This document shows positions 1 to 8,736 of a stretch of 64,000 nt of DNA, in pieces. The DNA is taken from positions 5,637,001-5,701,000 of the forward strand of contig NZ_CP107996.1 in the NCBI RefSeq assembly GCF_036088315.1, read 5' to 3'. A program made the translations under genes and the position numbers. The DNA comes from Streptomyces sp. NBC_00344. Its GTDB lineage: Bacteria > Actinomycetota > Actinomycetes > Streptomycetales > Streptomycetaceae. The stretch's first letter is position 1. Every line of letters begins with the position of its first letter. The notes beneath the pieces were generated by a model, which had not been told where the DNA came from, made no database searches, and was given only the letters and a program-made list of their open reading frames with translations.

Positions 1-205
1 CACGACCCAAGTCTTCACTCTTTAGATGGAATGGCGTGTTCCGTATTTCCGGAGGGCACTCTGTGCAACGCTCCTGTTGCCTCTGGTCGCGCTCAGTTGC
101 CTTCGGTCTGCATGAGAGTAAAGTCGACCCGCCGACACTGCAACGGTGCATGTATCGGCAGCCCATCCCATGTCCGGAAAGCATCCCTCAAGGACGGTCG
201 CCACC
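1..205. other. upstream region of the Fxs locus, no gene seen
   Basis: No open frame here combines a ribosome binding site with the third-position GC bias of its neighbours. The stretch is richer in A/T than the genes around it and probably holds the promoter of the FxsA gene, but I could not pick -35/-10 boxes with confidence. Confidence 0.4.
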
Positions 206-367
206 ATGTCCGTAAATTCAACCGCCTTCGCCGCCGAGAAGAAGCCCAGTGTCCCGCTGGCCGAGATCGACGTACGCAGTGCCGAGGCTGCCAGGCAGCT
301 CGACCGGGTTCTCGCCCCGTCAACCCGCCGCTCGACGAGGACTTCCACGTTCAACTCGGCGCTCTAG
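206..367 (+). CDS. fxsA: FxsA, FxSxx-COOH RiPP precursor peptide
   Basis: A 53-aa precursor peptide. Its last five residues are F49-N-S51-A-L, exactly the FxSxx-COOH signature that names this RiPP family; the preceding residues (basic and Ser/Thr-rich, RRSTRTST) and the acidic-hydrophobic leader (VPLAEIDVRS) match the usual FxsA layout. In the family, the radical SAM partner is thought to crosslink the Phe ring to the Ser side-chain carbon two residues on, giving a strained three-residue cyclophane. I chose the ATG at 206 because AAGGA lies about 11 nt upstream; an in-frame ATG at 146 would add 20 residues without a better site. It sits 52 bp before fxsB and is probably co-transcribed. The final bioactive form is unknown. 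Confidence 0.85.
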   Translation: MSVNSTAFAAEKKPSVPLAEIDVRSAEAARQLDRVLAPSTRRSTRTSTFNSAL

Positions 368-419
368 TCCCCTTTCCGGCAAAGCCAGGCATTGCCGGAA
401 GCCGCACTAGACTGGCGGA

Positions 420-2627
420 ATGACAGGACCCCTGGTCCCCTTCCGCGAGATTGTCCTCAAGGTCCACAGCCGGTGCGATCTCGCCTGTGACCATTGCTAT
501 ATCTACGAACACGCAGATCAGAGCTGGCGCACTCGCCCCAAAGCAATCTCTGACGAGGCGATTCACTGGACGGCTCTGCGACTGGCGGAGCATGCCAGGA
601 CCCATGCCCTGCCCTCCGTGTCAGTGATCCTGCACGGAGGGGAGCCACTGCTGGCGGGCCCTGCGCGACTGCGCCGCATCTGTGAGGAGCTCACCGCGGC
701 CCTGACGGGCATCGCGGAGCTCGACCTCCGGATCCATACCAACGGGCTGCAGCTCAGCCCGCGCTATCTCGATCTTTTCGCTGAGTTCAACGTCCGGGTC
801 GGTATCTCCCTCGACGGGGACCGGGAGTCCAACGACCGCCACCGCCGCTTCGCCGACGGCCGCAGCAGCCATCCGCTCGTGCTCAGGGCCGTGGAGCTGC
901 TGCGTCAGGAGCAGTACGCACATCTCGACCTCGGTCTGCTCTGCACCATCGATGTGCAGAACGACCCCGTCGCCGTATACGACGCGCTGACCGCACTCGG
1001 CCCGCCGCGTATCGACTTCCTGCTTCCGCATGCCACCTGGGACGCGCCTCCGCCCCGGCCCAGCGGTTCGCCGACCGCCTATGCCGACTGGATCCTGCGG
1101 GTCTTCGACCGCTGGGACTCCCGGGGGCGGCAGGTCCCGGTCCGGCTCTTCGAATCCGTCCTCTCCACGCTGAGCGGTGGTCCCAGCCTCACCGAGTCGC
1201 TGGGGCTCGCCCCCACCGACCTCGTCGTCGTCGAGACCGACGGGACCCTGGAACAGGTCGATTCCCTCAAGAGCGCCTATGAGGGCGCGGCCTTCACCGG
1301 ATTCGACGTCTTCACCCACGCCTTCGACGAGGTCGCGGCCCACCCCGGGGTGCGGGCCCGCCAGCTGGGCCTCGAAGGTGTCAGCGCGAAGTGCCGGCAG
1401 TGCCCCGTCGTACGTTCCTGCGGAGGCGGCCTCTACACCCACCGCTACCGTGCAGGATCCTTCGGCAACGAGAGCGTCTACTGCGCCGATCTGGAAGCGC
1501 TGGTGCACGGCATCGAGAGGCGTACCGCCGCCGCGACCACCTCGCCCGCCATCGCCGACCCGGCGGAGCTGAGCGCGGCGCAGCTGTCGCTGACCCGCAC
1601 ACTGCTGGCCACTCTGCACGCCGAGCTGGGCGGCCGCGGGGGTGAACGATGGGCCGAGGCATGGGAGCTGGCGGGCCTCGTGGACCAGCGGCCCGACGGC
1701 ATGTTCGACCTGGTGATCGGCCACCCCTACGCCCGCAGCTGGCTGTTCAGTTCCCTGGAGGCCGTGCAGCGGGAGTGCTTCGGGCCGTCGGGCCGGCTGG
1801 CCTCGTACGTCGCGGCGGCAGCTGTGCGCGGCGGCCAGGACATCCCGGTCACCGTCGACTACCACGACGGACTGCTCCACCTGCCCACCCTGGGAGCGTT
1901 ACGGCTGGCCGCGCCCGGAGCGAACGGCCGTGCCGAGGTACGCAGCGCGGAGAAGGGCTTCCTGGTCCGGACAGCGGGCACCGAAAGGCGGGTTGCCCGC
2001 CCCGACGAGACCACAGCCGACTGGCAGCCGGTGCGCAGACTCGGCTGCGACGGGGCGCCGGATCTCGCACTGGACGACCTCGATCCGCACCGCGACTGCT
2101 TCGGCACACCGGTCGCCGGCCGGCTCGGCCTGGCCGAAGCCGCCGACTGGAGCCGCCGGCTGGCCGGAGCCTGGGCGGCACTGCGCAGGGCCGCGCCCCG
2201 CCGGGCCACTGAGGCGGCGGACTGGCTGACGACGGTGACCCCGCTCGTCACCGGGGGAACCCGGGTCGGCCGGCACGGCCAGGGGGCCCTGGGCATCGGC
2301 GCACAGCACCTGACCCCGGAAGGCCTGCTGAGTGCCGTGCGACAGGCGAAACTGCGTGCGCTGCTCGATGTCACCGATCTCTACGCGCAGGACGGCGCCT
2401 GGCTGCACCGGGTGCCCTGGCAGCAACAGCCTCTCGCGGCCTCCCGGCTGCTGGCCGTGGCCCATGAGGGAGTGGCGCTCGCGGCTTACGGCAGAGACCG
2501 TGCCCGCACCCTGGTGCAGACCCGTCAGGCGCTGGAAGCCCTGGAGGGCGCCGCCGAGCTGACCGTCAGCGGCAGGGGCCTGGTGGCCGCCCTGTGGGGA
2601 GAGTGGGAGGAGGCGGCCCGTGACTGA
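420..2627 (+). CDS. fxsB: FxsBH, radical SAM/SPASM cyclophane maturase fused to an inactivated HExxH-type domain
   Basis: A 735-aa peptide maturase expected to install a Phe-Ser cyclophane in FxsA. The radical SAM cluster motif CxxxCxxC is C19, C23, C26, followed by a SPASM-like C-terminal cysteine set near residues 325-355 (KCRQCPVVRSCGGG, then a later Cys). Residues from about 390 onward resemble the HExxH domain that accompanies FxsB elsewhere and is regarded as a peptide beta-hydroxylase. Here the equivalent segment near residue 640 reads SAVRQAK where active members read HExxHxK, so the metal ligands are gone. This fits the known form with an inactivated hydroxylase extension. The stop overlaps the GTG start of the acetyltransferase by 8 nt, implying translational coupling. 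Confidence 0.88.
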   Translation: MTGPLVPFREIVLKVHSRCDLACDHCYIYEHADQSWRTRPKAISDEAIHWTALRLAEHARTHALPSVSVILHGGEPLLAGPARLRRICEELTAALTGIAELDLRIHTNGLQLSPRYLDLFAEFNVRVGISLDGDRESNDRHRRFADGRSSHPLVLRAVELLRQEQYAHLDLGLLCTIDVQNDPVAVYDALTALGPPRIDFLLPHATWDAPPPRPSGSPTAYADWILRVFDRWDSRGRQVPVRLFESVLSTLSGGPSLTESLGLAPTDLVVVETDGTLEQVDSLKSAYEGAAFTGFDVFTHAFDEVAAHPGVRARQLGLEGVSAKCRQCPVVRSCGGGLYTHRYRAGSFGNESVYCADLEALVHGIERRTAAATTSPAIADPAELSAAQLSLTRTLLATLHAELGGRGGERWAEAWELAGLVDQRPDGMFDLVIGHPYARSWLFSSLEAVQRECFGPSGRLASYVAAAAVRGGQDIPVTVDYHDGLLHLPTLGALRLAAPGANGRAEVRSAEKGFLVRTAGTERRVARPDETTADWQPVRRLGCDGAPDLALDDLDPHRDCFGTPVAGRLGLAEAADWSRRLAGAWAALRRAAPRRATEAADWLTTVTPLVTGGTRVGRHGQGALGIGAQHLTPEGLLSAVRQAKLRALLDVTDLYAQDGAWLHRVPWQQQPLAASRLLAVAHEGVALAAYGRDRARTLVQTRQALEALEGAAELTVSGRGLVAALWGEWEEAARD

Positions 2628-3387
2628 GGACGTCCGGCTGGCCGACGAGCTGAGAGCTCTCGGAGTGAGACGTGGCGCGACGTTGCTTGTCCATGCGTCC
2701 CTCGGGGGCACCGCACTGCGTGCCGAGACTCTGCGGGACGCGCTGCTCGAGGTCCTGGGCGGGGAGGGCACCTTGGTGGTCCCCGCCTTCACCCCGGAGA
2801 ATTCAGCGACCTCGTCGGCTCATCTGCGGCGCGTCGCCGGCTTGACCGAGAGTGAGCGGACCGCGTTCGTAGCCGCGATGCCGGCGTACGACCCGGCTCT
2901 GACACCGTGCCTCGGCATGGGCCGACTGGCTGAATGCGTAAGACGTTCCGAGGGTGCCCTGCGCAGCGCGCATCCACAGACCTCGTTCGCCGCGCTGGGC
3001 GCCCGCGCCCGGGAGCTGGTAGAAGGGCATCCCGTCACCAGTCACCTCGGTGATTCCTCACCACTGGGAAAGCTGATGGAGACGGGTGCCGAGGAACTGA
3101 TGATCAATGTGGGATTCGAGGTGTGCACCTCATTCCATCTTGCTGAATACCGGATTCCGGATACCCCTCTCAGGAAGTACCGCTGCGTGATGCGCGGGAA
3201 CGGCCGGAGTGAGTGGTTCGAATACCAGGACATCGAACTCGACGACAGCGATTTCGAACTGATCGGTGCGGACTTTCCCCGGATGAGGATGCGGGAGGGG
3301 AAGCTGGGGAATGCAGCGGCAATGACGTTCTCGATCGGGGACGCGGTGGACCATGCGGTGAAGTGGATGACCGAAAAGCGGCGTTGA
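2620..3387 (+). CDS. AAC(3)-family aminoglycoside N3-acetyltransferase-like protein
   Basis: A 255-aa member of the AAC(3) acetyl-CoA-dependent family. Visible family features are the N-terminal HASLGG segment, LVVPAFT, the HP..SF.ALG stretch, and SSPLGKLMETG followed by CTSFHLAEY, where a conserved His is expected. Length is slightly short for the family (about 260-290). The GTG start at 2620 overlaps the fxsB stop, so it is translated with the maturase. Its place inside a RiPP operon argues that the substrate may be the modified peptide or another cellular amine rather than an aminoglycoside; that is inference. Resistance activity cannot be claimed from sequence. Confidence 0.8.
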   Translation: MTEDVRLADELRALGVRRGATLLVHASLGGTALRAETLRDALLEVLGGEGTLVVPAFTPENSATSSAHLRRVAGLTESERTAFVAAMPAYDPALTPCLGMGRLAECVRRSEGALRSAHPQTSFAALGARARELVEGHPVTSHLGDSSPLGKLMETGAEELMINVGFEVCTSFHLAEYRIPDTPLRKYRCVMRGNGRSEWFEYQDIELDDSDFELIGADFPRMRMREGKLGNAAAMTFSIGDAVDHAVKWMTEKRR

Positions 3388-3457
3388 TTGACCGAACGTC
3401 GACGGGGTGGAGCCTGTCTGCTCCGGAATGATGTCTTCATGGAGGACGGGGGGCCAG

Positions 3458-4792
3458 TTGGCAGCATCAGAGCAGCCGAGAACGGCGAACCACAGGCCGT
3501 ACTTTTTTCTCAGCTATGCGCATACTCCCAAGCACGGGGCTGTGGGGCCGGATCCCGACATGTGGGTCGAGAGACTCTTCCGCGATCTCTGCGGGCATGT
3601 GATGGCGATGACCGACCTGCCGGCCGGCGCCCCCGCGGGCTTCATCGACCGCGAGCTGCGTTCGGGGGAGGGCTGGTCGGAGCGGCTCGGTGAAGTCCTG
3701 GCCACCTGCCGGGTCTTCGTTCCACTCTTCTCCCCGCGTTATTTCGTCAGCGAGATGTGCGGCAAGGAGTGGTACGCCTTCGCTCAGCGGGCCATCCAGC
3801 ACCAGGCCCGCTCCAACCGCACGGCGGAGGCGATCGTGCCGGCCCTCTGGGTGCCGGTGCCTCCTCATCAACTACCGGGCCCTGCCGAGAGGTTGCAGTT
3901 CAACCACCGCGCCTTCGGGGACCGCTACGTGACCGACGGGCTCTACGGGCTGATCAAGCTCCGGATATTCGCGGAGGAGTACGAGCGGGCGGTCTACGAG
4001 CTGGCCAAGCGGATCGTCAGCGTCGCCGACGCATCGGCCATCGGCCCCGGCCGTCCTGTCGACTACCGGCTCGCCCCCAGCGCCTTCGGACCGCCGAGTC
4101 CGGGCCCGCGCCCCATGCAGCTGACCGTGGCGGCGCCCACCCGCCACGATCTGCCCGACGGACGGCACTCCGAGTACTACGGGGACACCCCGCTGGACTG
4201 GAATCCCTACCATCCGGTGTCCGCGCGCCCGCTGGCCAGACTCGCCGAGGACCTGGTCCGCTCGCTCAACTACCAGGCGACAGTGACCTCCTTCGACGAG
4301 GAGGTGCTCCATCTCGACGGGAAGCAGCCCCCGTCGCGCCCCGAGGTCCTGCTCGTCGACCGCTGGGCCCTGCACGACGAGGAGCGGCGCGAACGGCTTG
4401 CCGCCTTCGACACCGAGAACCGGCCCTGGGTGAGCGTGGTGGTCCCGTGGAACCGCGACGACCACCAGAGCAGAGCGTCCGAGACCGAACTCAGCGGCCG
4501 GCTCGAGGCAACCATGCCGTCCAAGATGCAACAGGGCCGGGCGGCACCACGCTCCGCCGCGAAGGGGGTCCCGAGCATGGAGGCCTTCGGACAGATCCTG
4601 CCCCAGGTGGTCGAGGCGGCCGCCCAGCAGTATCTGAAACACGCGGCGGTCTATCCGCCGGGCGGCGGCGGACACAGCGAACGGCCCCGGCTCATCGGTC
4701 CGATGGCGACCGAACACGCAACCACGCACTTCATACCCGGTACGCACGACAACGCGCTCGATGCGGAGGACACGGATGACGGCAGGGCGTGA
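3458..4792 (+). CDS. fxsC: FxsC, TIR-like protein of the FxSxx-COOH system
   Basis: A 444-aa protein beginning with a TIR-like domain: RPYFFLSYAHTP (strand A region), then LFSPRYFVSEMCGKEW, which has the S-x2-Y-x2-S-x2-C-x2-E spacing of the TIR helix C box and keeps the Glu (about residue 104) used by NADase TIR domains. The second half (about 240-430) is less familiar and contains a receiver-like RPEVLLVDRW stretch. I favour the TTG at 3458 because GGAGGA lies 11 nt upstream; ATGs at 3428/3431 and a GTG at 3407 lack such a site. It starts 70 bp after the acetyltransferase and overlaps fxsT by 17 nt. Biochemical role is not established. Confidence 0.82.
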   Translation: MAASEQPRTANHRPYFFLSYAHTPKHGAVGPDPDMWVERLFRDLCGHVMAMTDLPAGAPAGFIDRELRSGEGWSERLGEVLATCRVFVPLFSPRYFVSEMCGKEWYAFAQRAIQHQARSNRTAEAIVPALWVPVPPHQLPGPAERLQFNHRAFGDRYVTDGLYGLIKLRIFAEEYERAVYELAKRIVSVADASAIGPGRPVDYRLAPSAFGPPSPGPRPMQLTVAAPTRHDLPDGRHSEYYGDTPLDWNPYHPVSARPLARLAEDLVRSLNYQATVTSFDEEVLHLDGKQPPSRPEVLLVDRWALHDEERRERLAAFDTENRPWVSVVVPWNRDDHQSRASETELSGRLEATMPSKMQQGRAAPRSAAKGVPSMEAFGQILPQVVEAAAQQYLKHAAVYPPGGGGHSERPRLIGPMATEHATTHFIPGTHDNALDAEDTDDGRA

Positions 4793-7700
4793 CGGACGCA
4801 TCGTCACCTTCTATTCATACAAGGGGGGTACCGGCAGGACCATGGCCCTGGCCAACACGGCCTGGATCCTCGCCGCCAACGGCAAACGCGTCCTCGCGGT
4901 CGACTGGGACCTGGAAGCGCCCGGCCTCTACCGCTTCTTCCATCCCTTCCTCGACCCCTCCACACTCGGCGCCACCACCGGCGTGATCGATCTGATCACC
5001 GAGTACGCCTGGGCCGCGACCAGCCCCGTGCCCAGGCCCGACGACTGGCACCGGGACTACGCGAGGATCCAGCAGCACGCCGTCTCCCTGACACCGGAGA
5101 CACTGGGCTGGGAGTTCCCCGACGGCGGCACCCTGGACTTCGTGTCGGCGGGCCGGCAGAACCGTGAGTACTCCGCCACCGTCTCCACGTTCGACTGGGA
5201 CAACTTCTACGACCGGCTTGGCGGCGGCCACTTCTTCGACGCCCTGCGCGACGACATGAAGGCCAACTACGACTACGTCCTCATCGACAGCAGGACCGGT
5301 CTGAGCGACATCGCCGACATCTGCACGGTCCATCTGCCCGACGCGCTCGTCGACTGCTTCACGCTCAGCGACCAGTCCATCGACGGCGCCGCGGCGGTGG
5401 CCCGTCAGATCGACAGGCACAACAGCGGCCGGGGCATCCAGATCCTGCCGGTGCCGATGCGTATCGACGAGGGGGAGAAGGAGAAGGCGGACGCCGGACG
5501 GGCGCTGGCCAGGCTGCGTTTCGACGGACTGCCCCGGGGCCTGGCCGGTGAGGAACTCACCGCCTACTGGGGGGCGGTCGAGATCCCTTACCGCCCCTAC
5601 TACGCCTACGAGGAGACCCTGGCGACCTTCGGCGACGAGTCCGGGCTCACCAACTCACTGCTCTCCGCCTTCGAGCGGCTGGTCGCGGTCGTCACCGATC
5701 AGCAGATCACCACGATGCCGCCGATCCCCGAAGAGGTCAGGCTGCGCATCAGGGACGCCTTCACCCGCCGCCGTCCGGCCCTCCCGGCGGATCTGCTGCT
5801 CAGCTATGTGGCCGAGAACCGGATGTGGGCCGACTGGATCGAGTCGGTGCTCACCCGGTCCGGCTTCCGGGTGGTGCCACGCGACGTGTCGGCGGAGGCA
5901 GGGCCTTCCGACGCGGAGACCGCCGCCGCCGAGGGCGCGGCCCGGACAGTCGTGGTCCTCTCCTCCGCCTATCTCAAATCGGCCCGCGCCGTCGAGGTCT
6001 GGCAGCGCTCTGCGGCCGAGGACCCCTCGGGTACCCGGAGGCACCTGCTTCCGCTGCGCGTCGGCGACGTACGGCTCACCACGCCCTACATCGACCGCAA
6101 CCCGGTGGACCTCTTCAGACTGGACGAAGTGCACGCCACGTCAGCGCTGTTGCGGGCGGTGGACCGGCCGGTCCAGCTCGCCGACGGGGCGATGTCCCCC
6201 GGGCCGCGCTTCCCCGGGACCGTACCGAAGATCTGGAACGCGCCCGCCCGCAACTCGGGTTTCACCGGCCGTTCCCTGGTGCTGGAACGGATGCGCGACC
6301 AGCTCGGCGGAGGCATGGCCGTGGTACTTCCACAGCCTCAGACCCTGTACGGGCTCGGCGGGGTCGGCAAGACCCAGGTGGCCCTCGAGTACGTGCACCG
6401 CTTCATGGCCGACTACGACCTGGTGTGGTGGATCTCGGCGGAGCAGACCGACGATGTGGTGGCGGGCCTCGCCGAACTCGCCGTACGGCTCGGTGCGCAG
6501 GGCGCCGACGACATGGCGGCGGCCTCGCAGGAGGCCATCGACCTGCTGCGCCGCGGGGTGCCCACTTCGCGCTGGCTGCTGGTCTTCGACAACGCCGACG
6601 ACCCGGAGCAGCTGAAGCGGTTCTTCCCGCCGGGCGGCCCCGGCCATGTACTCGTGACGTCCAGGAACCAGACCTGGTCGCAGTACGGCGACGCGCTGCC
6701 GGTGGATGTCTTTCTCCGCGACGAGTCGGTCGAACACCTCCAGCGCCGGGCCCCCGGGCTGTCGGCGGAGGACGCCGCCCGCGTGGCGGAAGCGGTCGGT
6801 GACCTGCCGCTCGCCGTCGAGCAGGCAGCCGCCTGGATCGCGGAGACCGCCACCCCCGTGAACACCTATCTGGAGCAGCTGGCGCAGGAGGCCGAGAGCG
6901 TCCTGGGACTCAACCAGCCGGCCGGTTACCCCGAGCCGGTGGCCGCCACCTGGAACGTTTCGATCGCACGGCTCAAGGAGCGCTCACCTGCCGCGGTGCG
7001 GCTGCTCCAGCTCTGTGCCTTCTTCGCCCCGGAGCCGATCTCGGCGAAGCTGCTCTACAGCCGGGAGATGATCGACGCGCTCAAGCCGTACGACGCCACG
7101 CTCCAGGAGAAGCTGGTGCTCGGCCGGGTGATCCGGGAGATCGGCCGTTTCGCGCTGGCCAAGGTGGATCAGGTGGGCGGTTCGATCCAGGTCCACCGGC
7201 TCGTGCAGGCCGTCATCAAGGCCCAGCTCAGCCAGGAGGAGCGGAACGACGCACGGCATGCCGTGCACCGGATCCTGGCCGGAGCCAGGCCGGACGGCGA
7301 CGAGCCGATAGACAACCCGGACACCTGGCCCGACTTCCTGCCCATCTGGCCGCATCTCGGTCCGTCGGAGGCCAAGCTCTGCAAGGAACCCGAGACCCGC
7401 CGGCTGATGATCGACCGGGTGCGCTACCTGTGGAAGCGCGGCGACTTCGTCACCGCTGCCGCACTCGCCGAAGAACTGCGGGACGTCTGGCGCGAGCTGC
7501 TGGGCGACAATGATCTGCAGTACCTCTATCTGCGTTTCCACCTCTCCAACATCCTTCGCTCGCGGGGGCGTTACGTAGAGGCGATGGAACTGGACGAGGA
7601 GACGCTGCACCGTCAGCGGACACAGCTCCCGGAGCTGGGCCCCTCGCATCCGCACACCTATATGACCACCAGTGCCCTGGCCATGGACCTCGGAGCGCTC

Positions 7701-8723
7701 GGTGAGTACAGCAGGGCGATGACGCTGGCGACCGAGGCGTACGAGGGGTTCAAGGAGATCTTCGACGAGTCCCATCCGAGGACCCTCGCGGCAGCCAACA
7801 ACCTGGCTCTGAACCTCCGGATCGCCGGACAGTACGCCCGGGCCCGCGAGATGGACCAGGACGTCTACGACCGGCGCACCGAGGTGCTCGGCCCCGAGCA
7901 CCCGTACACCCTCTCATCTGCCCAGAACCTGGCGCGGGACCTGCGCGAGGTCGGGCGGTACGAGGACTCGGTGACACTGCTCTCCCGTACCTACGAGGTG
8001 TTCAAGCAGCAGCTGGGCCGGGCTTTCCCCGGCACGCTCGCCGCGGCCAAGAGCCTTGCCGTCTCGCTGCGCAGAGCGGGCCGGATCGAGGACGCGCGGC
8101 GGCTGACTGCGGCCACCCGTGACCGCTACCGGATCAAGTACGCCGCGGCCAACCCCGATTCGCTGGCCTGTGATCTCAACTTCGCGGCCGATCTGTTCGC
8201 CGCGGGCGACACGGCGGCGGCGCGGGACGCCGCGCAGGGCGTGGTGGACCTGTATCGAGGGGTGCCGGGTGAGCGGCACCCCTACACCCTCTCCGCCATC
8301 AACAACCTGGGCATATACCAGTGGGCCAGCGGATCGCTGGACACCGCGGAGTCACTGCTCTCGGGTGCGATCACGGCGATGAGCGAGGTGTTGAGCGACC
8401 GCCACCCGCAGGTGCTGTTCGCGACGGTCAATCTGGCGAACGTCGTCGCGGACATGGGCGACCCGGAGCGGGCACTGGAGATCGAACGGGCCGCGGTCTC
8501 CGCACTCCGTGAGGTCATCGGCGCACACCACCCGGAGACCCTGGCCTGCGCATCGAACATGGCGGTGTCACTGGACGCACTGGGCCGCAAGGAGGAGGCG
8601 CAGCTGCTGCGGGCCGAAGTCGTCCCCGAACTGCAGCGGCAGCTGGGGGACGACCACGCCTATGCGGCGATCGCGAGCGATGCCCGGAGGTTCAACCGCG
8701 ATCTGGAGCCGCTAGTGGTGTAG
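4776..8723 (+). CDS. fxsT: FxsT, ParA-like/TIR/NB-ARC/TPR multidomain protein of the FxSxx-COOH system
   Basis: A 1315-aa STAND-type protein. In order: a MinD/ParA-like domain with deviant Walker A KGGTGRT (residues 16-22) and DWDLEAPG; a TIR-like segment at about 335-455 (LLLSYVAENRMWADWIE, then VVLSSAYLKSARAVEVW, which again places a Glu in the TIR box); an NB-ARC ATPase at about 485-745 with P-loop GLGGVGKT near 525 and VFDNADDPE as Walker B; and a long tetratricopeptide array to the C terminus with repeated HP.TL.....LA units spaced about 42 residues apart. The ATG at 4776 has GGAGGA 5 nt upstream; an ATG at 4761 is less likely. The architecture parallels NLR-type sensors, so ligand-triggered assembly is plausible. 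Confidence 0.88.
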   Translation: MTAGRDGRIVTFYSYKGGTGRTMALANTAWILAANGKRVLAVDWDLEAPGLYRFFHPFLDPSTLGATTGVIDLITEYAWAATSPVPRPDDWHRDYARIQQHAVSLTPETLGWEFPDGGTLDFVSAGRQNREYSATVSTFDWDNFYDRLGGGHFFDALRDDMKANYDYVLIDSRTGLSDIADICTVHLPDALVDCFTLSDQSIDGAAAVARQIDRHNSGRGIQILPVPMRIDEGEKEKADAGRALARLRFDGLPRGLAGEELTAYWGAVEIPYRPYYAYEETLATFGDESGLTNSLLSAFERLVAVVTDQQITTMPPIPEEVRLRIRDAFTRRRPALPADLLLSYVAENRMWADWIESVLTRSGFRVVPRDVSAEAGPSDAETAAAEGAARTVVVLSSAYLKSARAVEVWQRSAAEDPSGTRRHLLPLRVGDVRLTTPYIDRNPVDLFRLDEVHATSALLRAVDRPVQLADGAMSPGPRFPGTVPKIWNAPARNSGFTGRSLVLERMRDQLGGGMAVVLPQPQTLYGLGGVGKTQVALEYVHRFMADYDLVWWISAEQTDDVVAGLAELAVRLGAQGADDMAAASQEAIDLLRRGVPTSRWLLVFDNADDPEQLKRFFPPGGPGHVLVTSRNQTWSQYGDALPVDVFLRDESVEHLQRRAPGLSAEDAARVAEAVGDLPLAVEQAAAWIAETATPVNTYLEQLAQEAESVLGLNQPAGYPEPVAATWNVSIARLKERSPAAVRLLQLCAFFAPEPISAKLLYSREMIDALKPYDATLQEKLVLGRVIREIGRFALAKVDQVGGSIQVHRLVQAVIKAQLSQEERNDARHAVHRILAGARPDGDEPIDNPDTWPDFLPIWPHLGPSEAKLCKEPETRRLMIDRVRYLWKRGDFVTAAALAEELRDVWRELLGDNDLQYLYLRFHLSNILRSRGRYVEAMELDEETLHRQRTQLPELGPSHPHTYMTTSALAMDLGALGEYSRAMTLATEAYEGFKEIFDESHPRTLAAANNLALNLRIAGQYARAREMDQDVYDRRTEVLGPEHPYTLSSAQNLARDLREVGRYEDSVTLLSRTYEVFKQQLGRAFPGTLAAAKSLAVSLRRAGRIEDARRLTAATRDRYRIKYAAANPDSLACDLNFAADLFAAGDTAAARDAAQGVVDLYRGVPGERHPYTLSAINNLGIYQWASGSLDTAESLLSGAITAMSEVLSDRHPQVLFATVNLANVVADMGDPERALEIERAAVSALREVIGAHHPETLACASNMAVSLDALGRKEEAQLLRAEVVPELQRQLGDDHAYAAIASDARRFNRDLEPLVV

Positions 8724-8736
8724 TGCCTTCCGGCGC

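Noticed and set aside
2620..3387. Clinical-type aminoglycoside resistance gene
   Set aside because: Family membership is clear, but the RiPP operon context and lack of evidence for drug substrate make a resistance claim unsupported.
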